Source: CAYVBE01 sp964448935
GTDB taxonomy: Bacteria; Planctomycetota; Brocadiia; SM23-32
Direction of reading: 5' to 3'
DNA length: 26,379 bases
Assembly: GCA_964448935.1 (NCBI GenBank)
Contig: CAYVBE010000035.1
Location: 1-26,379, forward strand
The translations under genes were made by a program, and so were the position numbers. Below the pieces are notes generated by a model. It ran no database searches. It had not been told where the DNA came from and saw only the letters and a program-made list of their open reading frames with translations. Positions 1-8,367 of this stretch are shown here, in pieces. The first letter of the stretch is position 1. The number at the start of each line of letters is the position of its first letter.

Positions 1-18
1 GGCCCACCGGCGCTCCGG

Positions 19-53
19 CTGAACCCGTAAAATCAAGTGTTATGAACCACTAG
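19..53. repeat. Left copy of a 35-bp terminal inverted repeat (IS end-like)
   Basis: The reverse complement of this stretch matches 26326-26360 at 31 of 35 positions, so the two window ends carry the same sequence in opposite orientation. Read outward from the neighbouring gene it starts CTAGTGGTTCATAACACTTG. Similarity of the downstream gene to its paralogue at 2188-5316 begins immediately at the inner edge (about position 51), and an in-frame TGA lies inside the repeat at 43-45. A CTAG junction with imperfect inverted ends fits the IS630 family, which targets TA within CTAG. No transposase is visible because the window ends here, so the family name is inference. Confidence 0.7.
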
Positions 54-1932
54 GCTGGTCCCGCTCTTCGACCTGCCGCTGAGCGATACCTGCATCGCGA
101 GGGGCGGCGACGGCGCCTACTACCTGACCGGCACCACGGCCAGCGTCGGCGCCGGCGGCAAGCCCGACTTCGAGAACAACGACGGGATCTATCTCTGGAC
201 GTCGAATGACATGAGCACGTGGAACCCGCTCGGAAAGGTCTGGGACATCGAGCGCGATGCGAAGAGGAGCCCGAAGAGTGCCTGGCAGTTGGAGTACCGC
301 ATTCCGGCCAATAACCCGACCGACACGCGTTTCGCCCGCGGCATCACGTCCCCAGAGATCCTTTTCGCCAGGAACACCTGCTGGATTGCCTATTCGATGA
401 ACGGGCGCGGCACCGGGCTGCTCAAGAGCAGCTCCGGCAAGCCGGAGGGGCCGTACGAGGATCTGGGTCGCTTGACGGGCATGGGCGGCTCGCCCTCGCT
501 CTTCTTGGAAGAGGGGGCGGAGTCGCTCTGGCTATGGGGGGACCTGCGCGCCGCCAGACTCAACGAGGAGTTCAGCGCCATCGAAGGCCCGGCCCCCTCG
601 CTCTTGTTGGCCCTCGAGCGTCCGGCGAGCCTTATCTGGGATGCGCGAGCCTACTTGGACTTCTGGGACGTGGATGCTCCGCATCTGTTCGCCGCGGTCA
701 ACCCTTCGGACGGCACCCGTCAGCATTACCTGACCTGGTCGGCGGTGACTCAGCGCCACGGCCGCGCCCTGCGTGAAACGTTGATCGCCAGGTCGTTGTC
801 GGACTCCCCCGTCGGACCGTACGGCGCACCGAACTTGATGGTCCCTCACGGTGGACAGACAAGCGTTTTCGAGGGGCCGGACGACGCGCTGAATGCCAGC
901 TTCTACGGCGCCGATCCCATGGCCGCCTTCCGCGACCGGCCGGCCCTGGTCCCGATCCTGTTCCGCCCCGGTCTGACTCCAGGAGATGTGCCGGTCAAGG
1001 TCATGGGCGACTTCTACACCAACCGGGGGTCGTGGGAGAAGATGCAACCGATCATCGAGACCGGCCTTATTGATTTCGGCCTGACCTCCCTGCCGGACGG
1101 ATACGTCTACGTCGGGTGCAGCAACCAGAACAGGGCGGATGCGCACGCCAAGGTGCCGGTCTGGCGCTCGAAGGATCCGATGACGCCGCATTGGGAGGAG
1201 CTGATCCTCCTTACCAGGGAACAGATAGAGAGCGATCCGCGCTGGCCGGTGCAGGATCCCCCTCTGCCCGACACGGCTTGGAAGGCCAGGGACAGCGTTG
1301 GGACATCGTGGATTGCCAGGCTCTACTACCTCAAGGGAGATTACTTCCTCTCCACGTTCATGACCGGAGTCAAGGGCAAGGTCATGGAGCCGATGTTCCT
1401 GAAAAGCACCTCGGGCAAAGCGCAGGGGCAGTATGCCTTCCATGGCCGGACACGCATCGAGTCTCTGTTGGAGGACGACGACGGAACGTTCTATGCGATA
1501 CCTGCAGCAGCCGTTCTATCCATCTGCAGGCTGACCGACGATCTTACGGGCCGAGTTCCGAACAGCGTCTTTCGAATCCGCATCCATGACTACACCGAGG
1601 CCGCCAATGACTGCGGCTGCGCCCTGGCCAAGGTTGACGGGAAGTACCTGTGGATGGGTCTGAACTGCTACGGCGCCTACGATCAGACGTGGTATTGGTC
1701 CGACCGTGTGGACGGCGTCTACCGGCCCGTCAGCGTGCTGCCTTACACGGGTAACGGCAACATCGTGGAACACAACGGCCGCTTCTACACCTCCAACCAG
1801 TCGTCCGGCTACGAGAATCCGACCCAGGACTCCTTCATCTGGCCGCTGCATGTGGACATGAAGTCCGACCCGCCGGTCATCGAACACCAGTTCGAGCATG
1901 AGGCCGGGGTGCGCGAGATGAGCGTGTACTGA
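52..1932 (+). CDS. 5'-truncated GH43-like double beta-propeller protein (M-C)
   Basis: The reading frame is open from 46, just after a TGA inside the terminal repeat. The first ATG is at 211, but protein similarity to residues 376 onward of the 2188-5316 product already begins at codon 52 (RLVPLFDLPL, then YYLTGT and NNDG). So 5' sequence is missing, probably an N-type propeller and signal peptide. What remains is an M propeller (SMNGRGTGLL, EGPYED, HGGQTSVF, DRPALVP) and a C propeller (GLTSLPDGY, insertion with DPRWP, DCGCALAKVDGKY). Family: GH43-like five-bladed propellers. The first-blade Asp is kept (PLSD) and the second-blade site reads SPE. The acid Glu position in the C propeller is Gly. 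A start at 211 would lack a signal peptide and cut into blade 1, so the gene is probably non-functional as it stands. Confidence 0.75.
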   Translation, partial: RLVPLFDLPLSDTCIARGGDGAYYLTGTTASVGAGGKPDFENNDGIYLWTSNDMSTWNPLGKVWDIERDAKRSPKSAWQLEYRIPANNPTDTRFARGITSPEILFARNTCWIAYSMNGRGTGLLKSSSGKPEGPYEDLGRLTGMGGSPSLFLEEGAESLWLWGDLRAARLNEEFSAIEGPAPSLLLALERPASLIWDARAYLDFWDVDAPHLFAAVNPSDGTRQHYLTWSAVTQRHGRALRETLIARSLSDSPVGPYGAPNLMVPHGGQTSVFEGPDDALNASFYGADPMAAFRDRPALVPILFRPGLTPGDVPVKVMGDFYTNRGSWEKMQPIIETGLIDFGLTSLPDGYVYVGCSNQNRADAHAKVPVWRSKDPMTPHWEELILLTREQIESDPRWPVQDPPLPDTAWKARDSVGTSWIARLYYLKGDYFLSTFMTGVKGKVMEPMFLKSTSGKAQGQYAFHGRTRIESLLEDDDGTFYAIPAAAVLSICRLTDDLTGRVPNSVFRIRIHDYTEAANDCGCALAKVDGKYLWMGLNCYGAYDQTWYWSDRVDGVYRPVSVLPYTGNGNIVEHNGRFYTSNQSSGYENPTQDSFIWPLHVDMKSDPPVIEHQFEHEAGVREMSVY

Positions 1933-1963
1933 TCGAACACTGTAGACACAAAAAGAGGCGGGC

Positions 1964-2020
1964 ATGGAAGCGAACAGAATCGTCACGCTTATTGCAACTC
2001 TGTCGCTGACGCCTTCCTGA
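1964..2020 (+). pseudogene. 18-codon remnant resembling a signal-peptide start, or a leader peptide
   Basis: An ATG follows a purine-rich AGAGGCGGG stretch and opens an 18-codon frame (MEANRIVTLIATLSLTPS) ending in TGA at 2018. A charged start and hydrophobic core followed by an abrupt stop resembles the beginning of the exported proteins in this array. It lies between two propeller genes and upstream of a promoter-like sequence. It may be the decayed 5' end of another array member, a short leader, or chance. I see no continuation in the other frames. Confidence 0.25.
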
Positions 2021-2063
2021 CTGCCCGGCCGAAAGCCATCCTGGGACCAATCCACGTACTTCC

Positions 2064-2092
2064 TTGACAGGCCGGAGACGGTGCGGTAACTT
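2064..2092 (+). promoter_or_regulatory. Candidate sigma70-type promoter upstream of the propeller operon
   Basis: A perfect -35 hexamer TTGACA (2064-2069) is followed after 17 bases by TAACTT (2087-2092), a weak -10 match with the important first TA and last T. It lies about 95 bases upstream of the start at 2188, in the 255-bp gap after 1932, which is the only sizeable gap before the tightly packed genes to 17430. The spacing and position are good. The -10 is poor and the sigma preference of this organism is unknown. Confidence 0.45.
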
Positions 2093-2187
2093 ACACGCGT
2101 AATGCATTGCACGAATCGGAGAAGCAATCGGCCCTCCGGCGCCCGCGCAGCCGGGGCCGAGACCCGGAAAGGTGTGGGGAGCTAAGC

Positions 2188-5100
2188 ATGGGCAAGGTAC
2201 GGAGTAAGTGGCGAATGATGGCCGCTCTCGTTGTGTTTGGGGCGGCCGTTTTTTCATGTCTGACCTCCGGGGCGGCGGAGATTATCAGACCCGACATCGG
2301 CGAGCCGCTGCGCGACGCGGCGGTGACCCGCGCGCCGGACGGGACTTACTATCTGACCGGCACGAGGTCTTCGCGGGCGTACAGCGGCCGAGCAGACTTC
2401 CTGTTCAATGACGGGGTCCGGCTGTGGTCTTCGCGGGACCTGGTCAACTGGAAGGGCGAGGGGCTGGTGTATGACCTGATGCAGCGCACGCAGTGGCACG
2501 ACTACCTGACGCAGTGGTACGCGCTGCCGGAGCGACCGCTCGGCGCCCGCAGTGCCCGCGGGATGACCTCACCGCGCCTGTTCGTTCACGATGGAGCTTT
2601 CTATCTGACCTTCTCAAACGCGGGGCACGACGTGCGCTGGATGCGGGCATCCCGGCCCGAAGGTCCCTATCGGGACTATCGCAAGACCGAAGGGTTCCAT
2701 AAGTATGCGGACCCGCTGGTGCTGTCCAACGGGCCGGGGCACGGATCGCTGTTCCGGGACGCGGACGGCGCGGTCTGGCTCGTGCGGGGGCCGGGATACC
2801 TGGCGCGTGTGAAGCCCGACCTGTCCGACACGGTTGAGGGCAGCTCTAAGTTCCTTCTGGCGAGGGTCGCCGGCTACCCCAACGCCCAATGGTGCGCCCG
2901 GCAGTTCGATCCCCGCGCGGCGTCGCTGTTCCTCAGGGACGGGCAGTATATCCTCACCTGGGCGGCCTACACCGACGAGGCCGGTTTCAAGCGGGACGAC
3001 TCCTTCTACGCCGTAAGCGACTCCCTGATGGGGCCGTACTCCGAACCCCGGCGCTTTCTGCCGGGCAGCGGCCCGGTCGTCCTCTTCGACGGCGGCCGGT
3101 GGGGCCTGATGCTTTCCTGCTCAATCGAAGACCACCCCGTGCTGGCACCGGTGGACTTCAGCGGAGGGGTTCTGACCGTCGCGGCGGAGATTCAAAGGCC
3201 CCCCGGTATTTCCGCCCGTTCAGCACAGGGCAGGCCGCTGGAGATGTTCGACTACGCCCACAGCCGGCCCTCGGGCAGCCGCGCGCAACTGGTGGAGAGG
3301 ACCGGGCGCCACAGGCTGGTGCCGCTCTTCGATCTGCCGCTCCGCGACATCTGCATCGCCAGGGGCCACGACGCCTGGTATCTGACGGGCACGACGGCCT
3401 CCAAAACGCCTGATGCCGATTTCCAGAACAACGACGGAGTTTACCTGTGGCGCTCGGAAGACCTGAACACCTGGCTGCCCCTCGGCAAGGTCTGGGATAT
3501 CGACACTTCGACTTCGCTCAGTGCAGGGAAGGACGGCGGCGTCTGGCAGAAGCAGTACCGCATCCCCGGCAATAACCCGGTGCGCGAAGACTTCTGTCGC
3601 GGCGTCACCGCGCCGGAGATTCACTTCGCCGAGGGCACGTACTGGATCGCATACTCGATGAACGGTCGCGGCACCGGTCTGCTGAAGAGCACCACCGGCA
3701 GGGCCGAAGGGCCCTACGAAGACCTGGGCCGGATCACGGGTATGGGGGAAAGCCCCTCCCTGTTTACCGACCGTGACGGCAAGACCTACTGGCTGTGGGG
3801 CAGGGGTCTGCAGATGGCGCCCCTGGCTGAGTCGCTTGCCCGGATTACGGGTCCGGCTACAGACCTGTTCCTGGCCTGGGCGCGGACCTATCCGGACAGG
3901 ACCAAGGGCTATACCGTCAACGTGTGGGATGTGACCGCGCCGCACCTGTTCGTCGCCCGCGACCCGAAGACGGAGCGTCCGAAATACGCGCTCAGCTTCA
4001 GCGCCGTCACGCAGGTGTTCGAGCGGGCCAGCCGCGACAGCGTGATCGTGCTGGCGGACAACCTGGAGGGTCCCTACATCGGGCCGACCCGCATGATGCC
4101 TCACGGCGGCCAGACCAGCGTCTTCGAATCTGCGGCTGGCGAACTGTTCGCCAGTTTCAGCGGCGCCGACCCCTCCGCAGTCTTCCGAGATCGGCCGGCC
4201 ATCGTGCCCATGGAATGGTCGTCGGTGTGCAACGTCCTGTGGCCGCGCGCCGTCTGGGGCGATTACCATACCGAACGCGGCCCGTGGGCCGAGGTGCTGC
4301 CGGTGAAGGGCCTGGAGGACATCGGCATCGTGGACCCCCATGTCTTCAAGGCTCCGGACGATTATTACTACTTCTCCTGTTCGCCTCAGGGGATGCCCGC
4401 CCGTTACCACGACGTGGGCGGCCTGCGCTACTGGCGTGCCAGGAACCTGCAGGGCCCCTGGGAGGACGTGGGCCTGCTCTACTCGATGGAGCAGATGCGC
4501 GACGACCCCGATTGGCCGGCCATTGAAAGCGAGAAGGACCTGGGATGGAACAACAGCCAGTTCGCCTGGGAGCCGTCCATGGCTTATGCGAAGGATACCT
4601 ATTGGCTATCGCTCTGGTTCGGCGGGCACGGCTGGGGCAGGGATGTGGTCTGGAAGAAGTCCATCGGCGCCCTCCTGCGCAGCACCACCGGCGGGCCGGA
4701 AGGTCCCTACGCCTACCATTCCCAATGGTCGCACGACTGGCAGGGGCTGTTCGTGGACGCCGACGGCAGCGTGTACGGCACAAGCGGAGCCGGCATGATC
4801 TGGCGGATGAACGAGGAACTGACGGCGGTGGACGAGGGCTGGACCGACCGCCACGGTCGCCCGTATCGGAGCTGGGCGGGGCCGGGCAAAGCGATGTTGC
4901 GAGCATCCGGCGACGGCCAGTTGATGAGCGAGGACTGCGGCTACCAGATGTTGAAAGTCAACGGGCGATACGTTTTCATGGGCCTGTCGGGCTACACCAG
5001 CTATGACATGCGGGTGTTCTGGGCCGACGATATCCGCGGCCCATATCACTACATGGGCGTGATACCGCGCCAGGGCAACAGCCCCATCATTCAGGACCGC

Positions 5101-5316
5101 CAGGGCAGGTGGATGACCGCTTTTCCCCAGTGCGGCAACGTGGCCAACTTCAGCGCGCCGTTCCGGGGAACGGACACCTACAAGAAGGGATCGGCGTTCA
5201 CGTACGAAGTGGTCTTTGACTGGGACGCCCCCAGGCCCGGCTTATGGCCGGCCCACGACTTCGGGCACGTGGAGGAAGCTGTCTATCAGGCGCGTACCGA
5301 AGAATTCTCTGACTGA
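2188..5316 (+). CDS. Secreted GH43-like triple beta-propeller protein (N-M-C)
   Basis: The 1042-residue product probably binds or cleaves polysaccharide outside the cytoplasm. I chose ATG 2188 because GGGGAG lies 6 bases upstream and the protein then starts with a signal peptide (residues 1 to about 30, ending SGAAE); the frame is open further upstream to 2107. Propeller N spans about 38-331 (PLRDAAVTRAPDG, YYLTGT, NDGVRLW). Propeller M spans about 377-677 (PLRDICIARG, TAPEIHF, SMNGRGTGLLKS, EGPYEDLG, HGGQTSVF, DRPAIVP). Propeller C spans about 711-1042 (VDPHVFKAPDD, an insertion with DDPDWP, DCGYQMLKVNGRY). Each resembles GH43 but lacks part of the catalytic set: N has SPR where Asp or Glu is expected, and C has WEPS there and no acid Glu. 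It is the full-length paralogue of the truncated gene before it. Binding or altered catalysis is possible; the substrate is unknown. Confidence 0.85.
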   Translation: MGKVRSKWRMMAALVVFGAAVFSCLTSGAAEIIRPDIGEPLRDAAVTRAPDGTYYLTGTRSSRAYSGRADFLFNDGVRLWSSRDLVNWKGEGLVYDLMQRTQWHDYLTQWYALPERPLGARSARGMTSPRLFVHDGAFYLTFSNAGHDVRWMRASRPEGPYRDYRKTEGFHKYADPLVLSNGPGHGSLFRDADGAVWLVRGPGYLARVKPDLSDTVEGSSKFLLARVAGYPNAQWCARQFDPRAASLFLRDGQYILTWAAYTDEAGFKRDDSFYAVSDSLMGPYSEPRRFLPGSGPVVLFDGGRWGLMLSCSIEDHPVLAPVDFSGGVLTVAAEIQRPPGISARSAQGRPLEMFDYAHSRPSGSRAQLVERTGRHRLVPLFDLPLRDICIARGHDAWYLTGTTASKTPDADFQNNDGVYLWRSEDLNTWLPLGKVWDIDTSTSLSAGKDGGVWQKQYRIPGNNPVREDFCRGVTAPEIHFAEGTYWIAYSMNGRGTGLLKSTTGRAEGPYEDLGRITGMGESPSLFTDRDGKTYWLWGRGLQMAPLAESLARITGPATDLFLAWARTYPDRTKGYTVNVWDVTAPHLFVARDPKTERPKYALSFSAVTQVFERASRDSVIVLADNLEGPYIGPTRMMPHGGQTSVFESAAGELFASFSGADPSAVFRDRPAIVPMEWSSVCNVLWPRAVWGDYHTERGPWAEVLPVKGLEDIGIVDPHVFKAPDDYYYFSCSPQGMPARYHDVGGLRYWRARNLQGPWEDVGLLYSMEQMRDDPDWPAIESEKDLGWNNSQFAWEPSMAYAKDTYWLSLWFGGHGWGRDVVWKKSIGALLRSTTGGPEGPYAYHSQWSHDWQGLFVDADGSVYGTSGAGMIWRMNEELTAVDEGWTDRHGRPYRSWAGPGKAMLRASGDGQLMSEDCGYQMLKVNGRYVFMGLSGYTSYDMRVFWADDIRGPYHYMGVIPRQGNSPIIQDRQGRWMTAFPQCGNVANFSAPFRGTDTYKKGSAFTYEVVFDWDAPRPGLWPAHDFGHVEEAVYQARTEEFSD

Positions 5317-5332
5317 AGGAAGGAGCATACGG

Positions 5333-6307
5333 ATGAATAAGCAGCTGCTGGCGACGACTGCTATTGTAGCGCTGTTGATGAGCGGTAGACTGTTTTGCTG
5401 CGCGGCGGAAACCATCAAGCCAGGCATCGGCACGGCGCTGCGCGACCCGCAGATCGCCTGGGATGCTGTGGGTGAGACCTATTACCTGACCGGCACGACG
5501 AGGATCAACTCGCTTGATCCGCGTTACGCCGATTTCCAGAACAACGACGGCGTCCGGTTGTGGAAGTCGGAGGACCTTGAGGAATGGAAGGAGGTCGGGC
5601 TGGTCTGGGACCTGTCGAAGACCGGGGGGCGCGACGCACAGAAGGGCGGCTGGCAGGCGCACCTGCGCGCCGTGCCCGGTCGGCCGGAGAAGGAGTGGTC
5701 CCGCGGCGTGACCGCGCCGGAGCTTCACTTCGTCAAGGGCAACTGGTGGATCATCTTCGCGCTCAACGACCAGGACATCGGCCTGCTGAAGAGCGCGAGC
5801 GGCAAGCCGGAAGGCCCCTACGATGAGGTAGGACGCTTGAGCAATCGTTTCCTCGGCGGCGACGGCTCGCTGTTCGAGGACTCGAACGGCGCAGTCTACA
5901 TGGTCTGGGGAGGCGGCTACATCGCGCCGATGAAGGAGGACATGACCGACATCGCCGAGGAGCCGAAGTCGCTGCAGATCGCCATCGAGGGCTACCCGGC
6001 CGAGGAGCCCGCGCCGAATCAGATGGGCGAGCGCGGCGCGTTTGTCTTCAGGGACGGCGGCGCCTATCACTATGTCTACGCTGCCTGGAACCTGCGGGAC
6101 GGCGAAGGGCACTTCGACACGTTCATCTGCCAGGCGCAGTCGCTGTTCGGCCCCTACTCAAAACCGCGCCTTTTGATACCGGACGGTGGGCAGGCGACGG
6201 TATTCAGGGACTCCGACGATGTCCTCAAGGCCAATCATGCCCAGGAGGACCGCGCGACCATCCGAACCTTGAACGGCAACCCGAAGAGCGGGAGGGACTC
6301 CCAATGA
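5333..6307 (+). CDS. Secreted GH43-like single beta-propeller protein (N type)
   Basis: This is the smallest array member (324 residues): a signal peptide (1-25, hydrophobic TTAIVALLMSG, then AAE) plus one five-bladed propeller. ATG 5333 is preceded by AAGGAG with a 7-base spacer and lies 16 bases after the previous stop. Motifs in order are LRDPQIAWD (D38, putative catalytic base), YYLTGTT, NNDGVRLW, RGVTAPELHF, KPEGPYDEVG, GSLFEDSNG and DGGQATVF. The mid-region EGYP and the DGGQATVF blade-5 motif match propeller 1 of the 8364-11396 product best, hence type N. The last strand (EDRATIRTL) corresponds to DRPAIVP elsewhere but is several residues shorter. It overlaps the next gene by ATGA, so the two are probably translated together, and together they give the N-M-C order found fused in neighbouring genes. 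Activity is unproven. Confidence 0.82.
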   Translation: MNKQLLATTAIVALLMSGRLFCCAAETIKPGIGTALRDPQIAWDAVGETYYLTGTTRINSLDPRYADFQNNDGVRLWKSEDLEEWKEVGLVWDLSKTGGRDAQKGGWQAHLRAVPGRPEKEWSRGVTAPELHFVKGNWWIIFALNDQDIGLLKSASGKPEGPYDEVGRLSNRFLGGDGSLFEDSNGAVYMVWGGGYIAPMKEDMTDIAEEPKSLQIAIEGYPAEEPAPNQMGERGAFVFRDGGAYHYVYAAWNLRDGEGHFDTFICQAQSLFGPYSKPRLLIPDGGQATVFRDSDDVLKANHAQEDRATIRTLNGNPKSGRDSQ

Positions 6308-8367
6308 GACAAATCACAATTGTGCTCAGTGCTCTGATGGTCTGCTTGACGCTGACGGTCTCCGCCGTCGAACTCAAGCTGCCCCCGCGCCCGGAGAACT
6401 ACAAACCCGCGGGTCATCTCGATAACCGCGTCGAACTCGAACCCCTCCTCGAAACGCCGCTCCGTCACACGTACATCACGCGCGGGCCGGAAGGAGGTTA
6501 TTACCTGACCGGTACTGTCTCCAGGGACGGCCGGGGGGACGATTTCCAGAACAACGACGGTGTGTGGCTCTGGCGCTCGGCGGACCTGAAGGAATGGGAG
6601 CCCCTCGGCCAGGTCTGGAGCATCGAGGAACAGGGAAGCGAATGGCACAAAAGGCGGAATCTGAACCCGGAGGACCCCGCCGGGCCGCTCGTGCGCGGCG
6701 TGACCGCCCCGGAGATACACTTCCTCAAGGGCACGTGGTGGATCGCCTACTCCATGAACGGCCGCGGGACGGGGCTGCTGCGGAGCACAAGCGGCAAGCC
6801 CGAGGGGCCGTACGAGGACATGGGCCGAATCACCGCGGGCGAGGGCAGCCCATCGCTCTTCGAGGACTTCGACGGGACGGTCTACTGGGTGTGGGGACCG
6901 GGTCGCATTGCGAAGATGACGGAGGACATGAGCGGCCTGGCGGAAGAGCCGCGGCAGTTGACCTTTGAAGCGCGGTTCCCCCTGACTTCGCGGATGCCGA
7001 AGCTCCACTTCCCCGAGTCTGTCGGCATCCTGAAGACCGAGGAGGGCCGGCGGCGCTATTTCCTCATCGTCGAATCCGGAAGCTGCCGTCTGGGCCGTTA
7101 CACGCGGGATACCCATATCTTCGCCTCCGACTCGCTGTTCGGCGGTTACTCGAACGACGGTGATCTCAAACACGCGACTTTACTCTTGGAGCACGGCGCC
7201 CAGAGCACGGTGTTCCAGGGCGGGGACAGCAACTGGTACGCCACCTTCTACGGGGCCGACACCAAGGCCGTCTGGCGCGATCGTCCGGCCATCGTTTCGC
7301 TGGGATACGACCGCAGGCGGGGGCGGCCGACCCGCGGCCAGCGCAGGGAATTCACCGAGCGCGGGCCGTGGGCCACCATGGAGCCGCTCTTCGCCGACTG
7401 CATCGTCAACGACCAGCAGATGCTGAATGCCCCCGACGGCTATTACTACTTCACCGGTTCGATGTGGGGCGACCGCTTCCGCAAGCACGGCCTGAGCATC
7501 TGGAAGTCGAAGACGCTGGAGCCGCGCAGTGAGAGGCCCGAGAACTGGCAGGAATTCACGCCGGTCACCGTCGCCGACATTCCCATCCTGGTGGAAATGG
7601 CCGAAGAGGACCCTTCCATCTTCGACTTCACCCCGGTGCGCTGGGGCCCCGCCAAACGGAATCCCACGCTGGGCACCTGGTGGAACGCCGAGTTCCATTA
7701 CCTGGAGGGAACGTACTGGATCATCGGCGGCCCTTCGATTGGCGACAAGGAACTCCGGGAGACCCTGGAAGACGCGGGGTGCAAAGGCGTCCCGCTCTGG
7801 CGAAGCACGACGGGCAAGGCCGAGGGACCGTATGAGATTCACACCTGGATCCAGTGCTCCTGCCCATCGTTCTTTGAGGACGACGATGGGAATATCTACT
7901 TCCTGGAAGGCGTCAGCCAGATCGCGCTGATGAAGGACGATATGAGCGGCATTGACGTCGAGGCCACCGCGGCCATCGGCCGTGAACGGGGCATCAAGTC
8001 CTATGGCCCGTGGAACCGGCTCAAGACCACTGAAAACCTCGACATGGACTACGACATCGGCAACTGCATGGTGAAGATCGGCGGCAAGTATGTCTTCTTC
8101 ACCTGCAACTGCATCGGGGGCTACGACTACCAGTACTTCGTTGCCGACGACATCTGGGGACCCTACTCGCGGCCCCGCGTAGCGGTGCCCCATGGGGGGC
8201 ATTCTTTTGTCTTCAAAGACAAAGAAGGAAAGTGGCACAGCCTGCAATGGGCCAGCCTCGGCATGGCCCCCTTTCTGCACCAACTGCACGTCGAGGATGC
8301 CGGCGACGACGTAATCATCATGCCGAAATGGGAATACGAGTACCAGGAGAAGGGAGCGAAGCAGTGA
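6304..8367 (+). CDS. Secreted GH43-like double beta-propeller protein (M-C)
   Basis: The 687-residue product has its own signal peptide (about 1-22, ending VSAVE). ATG 6304 overlaps the upstream stop as ATGA and has GGGAGGG 7 bases before it. Propeller M (about 50-345) has NNDGVWLW, TAPEIHF, SMNGRGTGLLRS, EGPYEDMG, HGAQSTVF and DRPAIVS. Propeller C (about 362-670) has LNAPDGYYYF, a long insertion with EEDPS and TWWNAEFHYLEG, EGPYEIH, FFEDDDGNIYF, DIGNCMVKIGGKY, GGYDYQYFVADD and PHGGHSFVF. In propeller M the first-blade Asp seen in most paralogues is His (PLRH, H55), which would remove the GH43 base. Propeller C has no Glu at the acid position. Hydrolysis of the standard GH43 type is therefore unlikely; binding or another chemistry is possible. 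It overlaps the next gene by GTGA. Confidence 0.83.
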   Translation: MRQITIVLSALMVCLTLTVSAVELKLPPRPENYKPAGHLDNRVELEPLLETPLRHTYITRGPEGGYYLTGTVSRDGRGDDFQNNDGVWLWRSADLKEWEPLGQVWSIEEQGSEWHKRRNLNPEDPAGPLVRGVTAPEIHFLKGTWWIAYSMNGRGTGLLRSTSGKPEGPYEDMGRITAGEGSPSLFEDFDGTVYWVWGPGRIAKMTEDMSGLAEEPRQLTFEARFPLTSRMPKLHFPESVGILKTEEGRRRYFLIVESGSCRLGRYTRDTHIFASDSLFGGYSNDGDLKHATLLLEHGAQSTVFQGGDSNWYATFYGADTKAVWRDRPAIVSLGYDRRRGRPTRGQRREFTERGPWATMEPLFADCIVNDQQMLNAPDGYYYFTGSMWGDRFRKHGLSIWKSKTLEPRSERPENWQEFTPVTVADIPILVEMAEEDPSIFDFTPVRWGPAKRNPTLGTWWNAEFHYLEGTYWIIGGPSIGDKELRETLEDAGCKGVPLWRSTTGKAEGPYEIHTWIQCSCPSFFEDDDGNIYFLEGVSQIALMKDDMSGIDVEATAAIGRERGIKSYGPWNRLKTTENLDMDYDIGNCMVKIGGKYVFFTCNCIGGYDYQYFVADDIWGPYSRPRVAVPHGGHSFVFKDKEGKWHSLQWASLGMAPFLHQLHVEDAGDDVIIMPKWEYEYQEKGAKQ

